Positions 9,008 through 15,971 of a stretch of 42,417 nucleotides of DNA are shown in pieces. Position 1 is the first letter of the stretch; each line of letters opens with the position of its first letter. The stretch comes from JBGAPI01 sp044221335 (GTDB lineage Bacteria > Pseudomonadota > Gammaproteobacteria > Xanthomonadales > Ahniellaceae). Location: assembly GCA_044221335.1 (NCBI GenBank), contig JBGAPI010000044.1:1-42417 (forward strand), read 5' to 3'. Below the pieces are notes generated by a model that made no database searches, was not told where the DNA came from, and saw only the letters and a program-made list of their open reading frames with translations. Position numbers and translations under genes: made by a program.

Positions 9008-9904
9008 TCAGGCGGAGCGCATGCTCATCGCCGCCTCGAGCAGCCAGTCGCGCAGAGCCCGCGCCGGCGGGCGCAGGCTCAGCGCGCGGTGGTGGACGAC
9101 GAAGTAGCCATGGGGAACCGGCAGCGCTTCGTCGAACGGACGCACCAGGGTGCCGGCGGCGAGCTCGTCCCCGACCAGCACCGGGCTGCTGATGACCACC
9201 CCCTGGCCCTGCTTCGCCGCCTCGATCGCGACCGTGGCCTGGTCGAAGTGGACCTTCGGGATCGCCGCGATCTCGCCGTCGGCGAGACCGGCGTGGCGGC
9301 TCAGCCATTCCCGCCACAGTGCGAGCACCTGGGTCTCGAGCAGGGTGGTACGCACGAGATCGGCGGGCCTGCGCAGGCGCTTGCGGCGCGCGTAGGCCGG
9401 GGCGCAGTACAGCCGGGCCTCGTCGCGGAACATCAGGTCGGCGATCAGGTCCGGATCGCGACCGTCGAAGTAGCGCACGGCGAGGTCGATCGGGTCGCGT
9501 TCGAAGTCGACCAGGGTGGCGCTGGCGGACAGGTGCAGTTCGATGTCGGGATGGCGGGTGAGGAAGCCGGACATCCGCGGCGGGAACCACTTGGCCGCGA
9601 AGGCGGGCGGCATCGACAGCGCGACGCTGCGGCTGCGCTGGGCGCGCAGTCTCTGGCTGGCGTCGGCCAGCTGGGTCAGCGCGGGCTGGATCTGGCGCCA
9701 GTAGGCCAGTCCGTCGGCGGTCGGCGTGACCTGCCGAACGCCGCGGCGGAACAGCGCCACGCCGAGCCAGTCCTCCAGCTTCTGGACCTGCTGGCCGATT
9801 GCACCGGGGGTCACCGACAACTCCGCCGCCGCAAGAGAAAAACTACGCTTGCGAACGGCGGCATCGAACGCAGGCAATGCCTTCAGTGGAGGAAGTCGGT
9901 TCAT
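9008..9904 (-). CDS. LysR-family transcriptional regulator, GcvA-like
   Basis: The product is 298 residues. The N-terminal winged HTH (about 1-65) starts MNRLPPLKALPAFDAAVRK and has the GcvA-type SFSLAAAELSVTPGAIGQQV recognition helix; a periplasmic-binding-protein-like effector domain follows (about 90-295). GcvA-like regulators control small sets of metabolic or resistance genes in response to a small ligand. It is divergent from the MFS transporter at 9997, the usual arrangement for a LysR protein and its target. A near-perfect inverted repeat overlaps its own start codon, which suggests autorepression. Confidence 0.9.
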   Translation of the reverse strand: MNRLPPLKALPAFDAAVRKRSFSLAAAELSVTPGAIGQQVQKLEDWLGVALFRRGVRQVTPTADGLAYWRQIQPALTQLADASQRLRAQRSRSVALSMPPAFAAKWFPPRMSGFLTRHPDIELHLSASATLVDFERDPIDLAVRYFDGRDPDLIADLMFRDEARLYCAPAYARRKRLRRPADLVRTTLLETQVLALWREWLSRHAGLADGEIAAIPKVHFDQATVAIEAAKQGQGVVISSPVLVGDELAAGTLVRPFDEALPVPHGYFVVHHRALSLRPPARALRDWLLEAAMSMRSA

Positions 9905-9926
9905 GGAATAGGAAAACTATGCCATG
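9902..9926. promoter_or_regulatory. Inverted repeat between LysR regulator and MFS transporter, candidate operator
   Basis: CATGGAATAG (9902-9911) and CTATGCCATG (9917-9926) are complementary at 9 of 10 positions around a GAAAA spacer. The left arm contains the start codon of the leftward regulator. The dyad is AT-rich in a GC-rich background, as expected for a LysR binding site. Confidence 0.6.
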
Positions 9927-9996
9927 GCGAACGATAAATGACTTGTCGCGCGTCCGCGTGCGGCGACAGCATTCGGCACCCCTCCGGGAGTTCCTC

Positions 9997-11217
9997 GTGT
10001 CACCTTCCCTCCGCCGAACCGAGTTCCTCGCCGTGGCGCTGTCGGCCGCCGGCATCCTGATGATCACGATGGGAATCCGGCAGTCCTTCGGCCTGCTGGT
10101 CAATCCGATCAGCCGCGACACGGGCGTCGGCATCGCCGCGATCAGCTTCGCTCTTGCCGTCGGGCAGTTCGCCTGGGGTGCCGTCCAGCCGGTCGCCGGC
10201 GCGATCGCCGACCGCTATGGACCGCGGCCGGTACTGTTGTGGGGCGTGGCGACGCTGGCGACCGGCTGCGCGCTGACCGCGTACTCGAAGACCGGCATGG
10301 AACTGGTGGTGTCGCTCGGCCTGCTCGCCTGCATCGGCTCCGGTGCCGGCAGCTTCTCGGTGCTGATCGGGGCCGCCGCGCAGCGGCTGCCGGCGGAGTC
10401 GCGGGCGATGGCCTCCGGAATCATCAACGCGGGCGGCTCGCTCGGCCAGTTCGTGTTCGCGCCGGTGCTGCAGCTGCTGATCCAGACCTCGAACTGGATG
10501 ATCGCGATCGGCGCGATGAGCGCGGTCGCGCTGGCGGCGCTGCCGCTGATCGGTCGCCTGACCGCGACGACGGCGGCACCCGCCGTCGCCGTCGCTGCGA
10601 ACCCGGGCTCGCTGAGGCAGGCGGTTCTCGACAGTCTCAAGGACCCGAGTTACCTGCTGCTGCATGCCGGCTTTTTCACCTGCGGATTCCACATCGCCTT
10701 CCTGGTCACCCACCTGCCGACCGAGATCGACCTCTGCGGCCTGCCGGCGTCGGTGGCGAGCGTCTCTCTCGCGATCATCGGACTGTCCAACGTCGCCGGC
10801 AGCCTGCTCGCCGGCGCCGCGATCGCGCGCTGGCGCAGCAAGTGGGTCCTGGCGCTGATGTACGGGTCGCGTGCGCTGCTGGTGCTGGCCTACCTGCTGA
10901 TGCCGCGCACCGTGGCGACCTACTACCTGTTCGCCGCCGGCCTCGGCCTCACCTGGCTCGCCACCGTGCCGCCGACCGCGAGCCTGGTGGGAAAGCTCTT
11001 CGGCACCCGCTACCTCGCGACGCTGTTCGGCCTCACCCTGCTGTCGCACCAGGTCGGCGGCTTCCTCGGCGCGTGGCTTGGCGGCGTCGCGCTGACGAAG
11101 ACCGGCAACTACACCTGGATGTGGATCGCCGACATCGCCCTGGCGTCGCTCGCGGCGATCGCCAACCTGCCGATCCGCGAGGCGCGCGTGGCGCGGCTGG
11201 TGCCGCAACCGGCGTAG
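9997..11217 (+). CDS. Major facilitator superfamily transporter
   Basis: The product is 406 residues from a GTG preceded by CGGGAG; an upstream ATG at 9919 would add 26 mostly polar residues and lie in the operator. About twelve hydrophobic helices are visible. The MFS loop 2-3 motif appears as GAIADRYGPRPVL, and GIRQSFGLLVNPISRDTG at helix 1 resembles MFS_1 permeases annotated as monocarboxylate/arabinose-efflux types. It probably exports or imports a small organic solute across the inner membrane; substrate unknown. The divergent GcvA-like regulator is the likely controller. Confidence 0.88.
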   Translation: MSPSLRRTEFLAVALSAAGILMITMGIRQSFGLLVNPISRDTGVGIAAISFALAVGQFAWGAVQPVAGAIADRYGPRPVLLWGVATLATGCALTAYSKTGMELVVSLGLLACIGSGAGSFSVLIGAAAQRLPAESRAMASGIINAGGSLGQFVFAPVLQLLIQTSNWMIAIGAMSAVALAALPLIGRLTATTAAPAVAVAANPGSLRQAVLDSLKDPSYLLLHAGFFTCGFHIAFLVTHLPTEIDLCGLPASVASVSLAIIGLSNVAGSLLAGAAIARWRSKWVLALMYGSRALLVLAYLLMPRTVATYYLFAAGLGLTWLATVPPTASLVGKLFGTRYLATLFGLTLLSHQVGGFLGAWLGGVALTKTGNYTWMWIADIALASLAAIANLPIREARVARLVPQPA

Positions 11218-11334
11218 AGCGGGTCCCGCCCGCCGTAGCCTCGACATCGCTCCCGGCCTCCGCCCAGCGAATCACCGATTCATCGGCGCGCTGAGCCCTC
11301 CGTGCTGCCGGTCACGTCGATAGCGCGACGGCCT

Positions 11335-11817
11335 TCAGTGCCGCGAGCGATCCGCGATCGGTACGGCGAGCAGCGCCGGCGTCGCATCGCCGGCGCGGAC
11401 GTGGCGCAGTACGGCGACCAGCTGGCCGAAGCGGCGCGCCAGCTCCGCGAACAGTGCGGCGTAGCCGGCGCGCGCCGCGGCGGCGACGCCGTGGTAGGCA
11501 TTGCCGCCGAGATCGATGTAGTAGGCGTCGCTGACCCGGCGGCGCCGCGCCAGCTGCGGGAACAATCCGGCGATCAGCAGGCAGCGGTCGCCGACGTCGC
11601 GCAGGGCGTCGGCGCGCGCCACGGCGCGCTCCTCGTGCGCGGCGAGCCAGTCGAGAGCCAGCACGTGGCTCGCCAGATGCTCGTCGCGCAGGTAGCGGAT
11701 CAGGACGAAGCCGAGGTAGCTCTCCGCATCCGGATCGAGTCTCACGCCACCGCGCTGCGCTGCTTCGCGGATCAGCGACTGCCACAGCTCGGTCGGGGTG
11801 CCCTGTCGCAGGTCCAT
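11335..11817 (-). CDS. Conserved hypothetical cytosolic protein
   Basis: The product is 160 residues starting MDLRQGTPTELWQSL, with no signal peptide or membrane segment. It is all-helical in appearance: a block LGFVLIRYLRDEHLASHVLAL followed by LRDVGDRCLLIAGLFPQ and VSDAYYIDLGGNAYHGVA. I recall similar uncharacterised proteins in Xanthomonas-type genomes, but no function. An upstream in-frame ATG (11880) exists, but the added residues look non-native. It is convergent with the MFS gene. Confidence 0.7.
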   Translation of the reverse strand: MDLRQGTPTELWQSLIREAAQRGGVRLDPDAESYLGFVLIRYLRDEHLASHVLALDWLAAHEERAVARADALRDVGDRCLLIAGLFPQLARRRRVSDAYYIDLGGNAYHGVAAAARAGYAALFAELARRFGQLVAVLRHVRAGDATPALLAVPIADRSRH

Positions 11818-11955
11818 CGCGTGCTCCGTCGTCGCGCGGGTCGGCGCCTCGCCCGACGCTATGCCACAGCGGCGCGGCAAACGGAAATCAGCACCCGCCG
11901 GAGGCGGCTGCCAATCGCCGTCGAACGCCCTGCCGTCGGGCGCGCCCGAGCCGGC

Positions 11956-12336
11956 TCAAGGCACCTCGAGGACCGCGAGCAGGACGATCAGCAGCAGGGT
12001 CGGGCCGACCTGCAGGAGGCGGTCGATCGCCGGGCCGCTGCCACCGAGCGACCGGGGTTCGAAGTCGCGATGGGTGAAGAACGTCATCCCGGCCCCGATC
12101 AGGATCAGGACCAGCGACTGGAATTCTGCGGAGGCGGGCGACGTCGGTCTGCCCCGTGAACTGAACAGATGGTCGGCCGACATGCAGCCGACCAGGCAGG
12201 CGGCAGTCCCGAGGAGCACCATTACAACGGTCACGCCCGGCTGAAACTCCGGGGGCTTGCCTCGCCGGAGAGCAGGGCGGAGGCGAGGTGCCAGCACTCC
12301 TGCGAGGAGCAGCAGGGCGATCGCGATGAACTTCAT
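11956..12336 (-). CDS. Small integral membrane protein, hypothetical
   Basis: The product is 126 residues with four hydrophobic stretches (about 2-16, 34-52, 73-88 and 110-126). The first could be a signal anchor. Loop residues are basic near the first helix (PRLRPALRRGK). No motif identifies a function. It lies 69 bp downstream of the repeat protein at 12406 on the same strand and may share its transcript. Confidence 0.65.
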   Translation of the reverse strand: MKFIAIALLLLAGVLAPRLRPALRRGKPPEFQPGVTVVMVLLGTAACLVGCMSADHLFSSRGRPTSPASAEFQSLVLILIGAGMTFFTHRDFEPRSLGGSGPAIDRLLQVGPTLLLIVLLAVLEVP

Positions 12337-12848
12337 GGGTTGTGACGCCGTCGGCTGCGCCCGCGGAGCGCGGGCGAGTCGACAGTATGGCCGGGGACAC
12401 CCGGCTCAGGGCAGCACGAACCACAGGTTGAAGCGGGCGCCACTGGCCATCGCGACCGGGGAGTTGGTCAGTTCGTAGATCACCCAGCGGCCGTTGGTCG
12501 GGCAGTTGCCGTTGGCGACGTCGCTGTAATAGAGGCCGAAGGTGACGCCGAACGGCGGGCTGGTGCCCGCGCTGCGCAGCCCGAAGTTCGGCGTGAGCAC
12601 GATCACCGCATTCGGATTGCCGTTGAGCAGCGGATGGTCGATCACGGTGCGGCTGTTGGCGACGCCGCTGCCGCCGTCGCAGGTATTGGTGGCGGTGTTG
12701 ACCTGGTGGGAGAAGGCCGGGCTGGTGGTGCTGTTCACGCCGGTGCCGGCCCAGCGCAGTCCGCCGGTGGCGCGGAAGGCGACCTGGTTCGGTCCGTTGG
12801 TGACGAAATCCGTGTTGACGCTGGAGTCCGCCCAGATGAAGCTGCCCT

Positions 12849-12869
12849 GGTCGCCGGTCGCCGGTCGCC
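12849..12869. repeat. Three tandem GGTCGCC heptamers causing a frameshift
   Basis: Three perfect copies sit inside the repeat-protein gene. With two copies the reading frame would join Ala-Thr-Gly-Asp to Gln-Gly-Ser and run to the natural stop. Confidence 0.9.
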
Positions 12870-12929
12870 GTCGGAGCAGCCGGCGTGCAGGCCGGATTGA
12901 CCGCGGTCGATGTCGAGCGCACTCGCGCA

Positions 12930-13350
12930 CGATTGCCGCCCGCGAACGAGAAGTCGCTTCCGACGCAATTCTGTGTGCCACCCGCCGCGGTGGCGAACCT
13001 GCCCTCCACGGTGTTTTGTGCACCTCCCGCGATCGTCGAATACTGACCCTTCGCCGCATTGAACACACCGCCGCCGACGGTCGCGTTGTCCTGGGTCGCG
13101 GAGTTGTTGGCGCCGCCCGCGATCGTGGTGGCAACGCCGCTCGAAGAGTTTGCGCTGCCTCCGCCGATGGCGTTGCTGGGGCCGTCGGACTGGTTGTGGG
13201 CACCGCCTGCGATCGTTGCCGCGATCGCGGTCGCATGATTGCCGAGCCCGCCGCCGACCGCCGCCAGATCGCCGGTCGCCTGGTTGTTGCACGCCGGACA
13301 GTCGAACAGATCTTTCGTGCCGCCGCCGCCGGAAACGGTCGCACCGGTGC
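12930..13350 (-). repeat. YadA-head-like coding repeats
   Basis: The segment encodes serial glycine-rich repeats of the form (V/I)xGGxxNxA with about 14-residue spacing. DNA copies are diverged, unlike the PKD repeat at the left edge. Confidence 0.7.
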
Positions 13351-13908
13351 CCGATGCGACGTTGCCGGGCGCGCCCAGGTTGACGCTGGCGGACTCGCCG
13401 AAGGTCGACGGGGCGCTCTGTGGGCTGAAATCGGCCGTACGGCGGTTGTTGGTGCGGATCAGGAAGGGCTGGTTGTCCAGCGTGCCGAGGAAGTCGGTCG
13501 CAGGATTGGTGCCGGCATTGCCCTGGGTGTCCCAGCACACGCCGGCCAGCACCGACTTGGCGTCGAAATGGGTCGGTGCTCCGAGCGCGACGAAGCCGCC
13601 GCCGGTGTCGGCGACCTCGGTTTTCAGCGTCATCGGCGGGGCGTTCTCCAGATCGAGCCCGAAGTCGACCTCGACCGCGAAGTGGCCATCCTTCACGTTC
13701 ACGCCGGAGAAGGTGGCGGGTGCGACGACGCTGCGGGCGCCGGAGGCGTCGAGCAGGGTCAGGCGCAGGTCATAGCGGCCGTTGGCGGGCTTGCCGCCGT
13801 CGCTGAGGGTCCCACGGTAGGTCCACGACTCCGCGTGGGCGGAGCAGGTCATCAGGGCCAAGGCGATCAGCAGACCGAGTCGTGACGTATGCATGGTGGT
13901 TTCCTTTC

Positions 13909-14178
13909 TCATTCGAAGCCGTCGTTGAACAGGGCGTCACTCGTCGTGCCGCACAGGGTGGTCGCCGCGGTCGCCGCCTTGCCGCCGGGGGCGAGGCGGG
14001 CATTCAGCTGGAAGCGCTCGGCCGCTTTGCCGCGGTCGTCGTGGACGAGGTCCGCGGCCACCTCGAAACGGTGGTCGGGACTCGCGGCCGGCGCCGGCGC
14101 AAGGGACCCTTGGCCGGAAAAGCGGGGCGTGTCCGGAGCGGCCGCGAGCGCGGCGCCGAGGACAAGGTCGATGAGCAT
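13909..14178 (-). CDS. Small secreted protein ending LFNDGFE
   Basis: The product is 89 residues starting MLIDLVLGAALAAAPD, a short signal-peptide-like N-terminus. The middle (FEVAADLVHDDRGKAAERFQLNARLAPG) looks like a single beta-sandwich fragment. The last residues, LFNDGFE, match the F-x-D-(G/D)-F-E ending seen on the CSLREA protein at 25817. Its stop overlaps an alternative start of the repeat protein by ATGA, so the two genes are probably co-transcribed. Function unknown. Confidence 0.6.
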   Translation of the reverse strand: MLIDLVLGAALAAAPDTPRFSGQGSLAPAPAASPDHRFEVAADLVHDDRGKAAERFQLNARLAPGGKAATAATTLCGTTSDALFNDGFE

Positions 14179-14260
14179 GGCGGTCCCTCGATCGTCGATC
14201 CGGGCCGCGAGATGCGGCCGTCGTGATCAGGGACGGGATTTCCGGGACGATCCGGACATT

Positions 14261-14281
14261 GCCTCGCCGCGGCCGCGAGGC
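14261..14281. terminator. Hairpin downstream of the caspase-like gene
   Basis: GCCTCGC and GCGAGGC form a 7-bp stem around CGCGGCC, about 70 bp beyond the leftward gene ending at 14350. There is no T-tract. Confidence 0.4.
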
Positions 14282-14349
14282 GACAGGGAATTCCGGCCGG
14301 AGAGCCGCGCCGCGGAGCGGTCGAGCGAGGCCCGGAACCTGCGCGGGAG

Positions 14350-14985
14350 CTAGGCGTGAAGCCGTTCCGGGAACAGAGCAGAGCCGCCCGCGACCTTCGA
14401 CAGCGCGGAAAAGCCGAGTGCCCGCGCCAGCTGCTCGTAGGTCGCCACGAACTGGGTGGCGCGCTTCTGCAGGTTGTTGCGGCGCTGATCCTTGACCGTG
14501 TGGGAGGGTGCGAACACCTCGGTCACCAGGGCGAGGTCGAGGAACATCGACGGTAGCCAGTCGACCGAGGTCGTATAGCCCGAGCACCACTTGGCGCCGG
14601 TAGCGTCGAGGATGCCTTGGTGCGTTTCCCGGCGCGCTTTCGGGTCGATCATCTCGCAGCAGCCGAAGTGCACGAAGTCGATGGCGCCGGGCTTGGCGTG
14701 GCCGAGCGCGATGCACAGTTCGGCAGGCGAGACCGCCGACTTGTGACCGGCGGGCATCAGGTAGGTGTCCTTCCCGTGGCAGGCGAAGTACAGCAGCGCG
14801 CCGGCGTTGGTCGGGATCTTGTTGACGTAGTAGGCGATGTCGCGGGCGCCCCGGATCGTGCGGTAGGCGATGTCGATCTCGCGATGGCTGATCGACAGGG
14901 CGTGGAAATAGGGAAGCACCAGCGGGAATTCGTGCCCGCTCCACCAGGCTCCCTCGAGGACGACGACCGGTGCCTTTTTCGCCAT
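14350..14985 (-). CDS. Small caspase/CHAT-like protein with His-Cys dyad
   Basis: The product is 211 residues with no signal peptide. LLYFACHGKD (H70) is followed about 40 residues later by AIDFVHFGCCEMI (C109, C110) and then TGAKWCSGYTTSVDW. This is the order and spacing of the caspase-like clan CD dyad: His in HG after one strand, Cys at the end of the next, then a glycine-containing strand. CHAT and related caspase-fold proteases share it. The C-terminal third is helical (RRNNLQKRATQFVATYEQLARAL). A GGGAGCAG ribosome site precedes the start. Stand-alone proteins of this size lack the TPR or sensor domains usual for CHAT. Family membership is my reading of the motifs; substrate unknown. Confidence 0.7.
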   Translation of the reverse strand: MAKKAPVVVLEGAWWSGHEFPLVLPYFHALSISHREIDIAYRTIRGARDIAYYVNKIPTNAGALLYFACHGKDTYLMPAGHKSAVSPAELCIALGHAKPGAIDFVHFGCCEMIDPKARRETHQGILDATGAKWCSGYTTSVDWLPSMFLDLALVTEVFAPSHTVKDQRRNNLQKRATQFVATYEQLARALGFSALSKVAGGSALFPERLHA

Positions 14986-15167
14986 GGCGAGCTGCTCCCT
15001 GTCCGGGATTCATCCTATCCCGAACGCAGCGCGGATGCAGAACGGCGGATTCCGGGACGCCGCCCCGGTGCGTTTGCATGCCGTGGTGGTTCACCAATGT
15101 CGAACCTGGGCCACCCATGCCGCTTCGGTCCGGCGGTGCTATTTTTCCGCGACCTCGAGGACCACAG

Positions 15168-15797
15168 ATGCGGATCCCCGCCACACTCATCACGCTCGCT
15201 CTCCTCCTGGCGCCGACGCCGGCCCTCGCCGATCGCTTTCCGAGCGAAACCTATGTCGAGGCTGCCGACCAGACGCTCGCCCCGCCCCCGGCGGATCAGG
15301 CGCAGATCGTGTTCCTGCAGCCGGCGAAACCGATGGGCATCGCGGCACAGGTGGCGCTCTACGAGGTCGTCGACGGAGAAAGCCGGCTGCTCGCGATCAC
15401 CGGATCGCGCTCCCGGACGGTGCTGCAGTTCAGCCCGGGGCATCATGTCCTGATGAGCAGTTTCGGGGTTCATCGGGCGTTCTTCCTCGACGCCACGGTG
15501 GAGGCGGGCAAGCGTTATTTCGTGCTCGAACGGTTCATCCCCACGGCGGGCTACCAGCTGCGCCCGCTGCGACCGAACGGTCCGGGGGAGTATTCCCTGG
15601 CCAACCCGGACTTTCCGAAGTGGATGGCGACGACCCGCGTCTTTGAACCCTTCTCCGCCAGCGAAGGCTGGTACCGGGAACACAAGGCGGACACCGTCGA
15701 CAAGAGCCAGGCGGCGGCGTGGTCGGAGTGGCTGGGCAAATCGGACGCGCAGCGGGCCGAGTTGACCCTGAACCCCGAGGACGCTCAGGCCCCCTGA
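15168..15797 (+). CDS. Secreted DUF2846-like protein, copy 1
   Basis: The product is 209 residues with signal peptide MRIPATLITLALLLAPTPALA. The core (ADQAQIVFLQPAKP, ALYEVVDGESRLLAITG, FSPGHHVLMSSFG, VEAGKRYFVLERF) has the DUF2846-like order: a strand with VFLQP, an xxVDGxxRLL turn, a (P/S)PGxHxLM hairpin and an AGKxYxV strand. The C-terminus (PDFPKWMATTRVFEP, WLGKSDAQRAELTLNPEDA) is specific to this pair. A same-length paralogue lies at 34673. It is likely a periplasmic or outer-membrane-associated protein; function unknown. A TATTTT box (15140-15145) may be its -10 element. Confidence 0.75.
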   Translation: MRIPATLITLALLLAPTPALADRFPSETYVEAADQTLAPPPADQAQIVFLQPAKPMGIAAQVALYEVVDGESRLLAITGSRSRTVLQFSPGHHVLMSSFGVHRAFFLDATVEAGKRYFVLERFIPTAGYQLRPLRPNGPGEYSLANPDFPKWMATTRVFEPFSASEGWYREHKADTVDKSQAAAWSEWLGKSDAQRAELTLNPEDAQAP

Positions 15798-15871
15798 TCG
15801 GACGGGCGGGGCGCCGTCGACCCTTCGCACCGTCCAGTGGGTCGGGGCCGCCTCCGCCGGCTCCATCGCGC

Positions 15872-15877
15872 TACGAT
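15872..15877 (+). promoter_or_regulatory. Candidate -10 element upstream of icd
   Basis: GC-TACGAT lies 95 bp before the icd start and matches boxes before other genes here (18289, 24006, 31038, 34600). No matching -35 is obvious. Confidence 0.35.
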
Positions 15878-15914
15878 TCCGGTCCTGACCGGGGACCCTA
15901 GCTCTGCAGCACCG

Positions 15915-15934
15915 GCGGAACCTCCGGGTTCCGC
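15915..15934 (+). promoter_or_regulatory. Hairpin in the icd leader
   Basis: GCGGAACC and GGTTCCGC form a perfect 8-bp stem with a TCCG tetraloop, 38 bp before the icd start codon. It could be an mRNA stability or attenuation element, or the end signal of the upstream gene at 15797. Confidence 0.45.
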
Positions 15935-15971
15935 GGGTCCCCTCCTGTCGCTCACCGCCGGAGGCCACCCG

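Larger units (their letters stand above)
12406..13894 (-). pseudogene. Secreted protein with YadA-head-like repeats, interrupted by a 7-bp frameshift
   Basis: The N-terminal part has a signal peptide (MHTSRLGLLIALALMTCSAHA), then a beta-rich domain (about 22-140, starting SWTYRGTLSDGGKPANG). After it come roughly 14-residue repeats of the trimeric-autotransporter head type (VGGGLGNHATA, IAGGAHNQSDG, IAGGANNSATQ, VGGGVFNAAKG, IAGGAQNTVEG). After TPAAPTATGD the frame shifts. The expected continuation (QGSFIWADSSVNTDF to the end WFVLP) is intact one frame over and stops at 12406. The cause is an extra GGTCGCC at 12849-12869. The start is at 13894 with AGGAAA upstream; an ATG at 13912 overlaps the preceding stop as ATGA. 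There is no membrane-anchor barrel, so it is a secreted repeat protein, not a complete autotransporter. It could be pseudogenic, slippage-controlled or a sequencing error. Confidence 0.8.

Noticed and set aside
8084..9937. 617-codon plus-strand open frame opposite the response regulator and LysR genes
   Set aside because: It crosses two recognised minus-strand genes and a gap; composition is that of a shadow.
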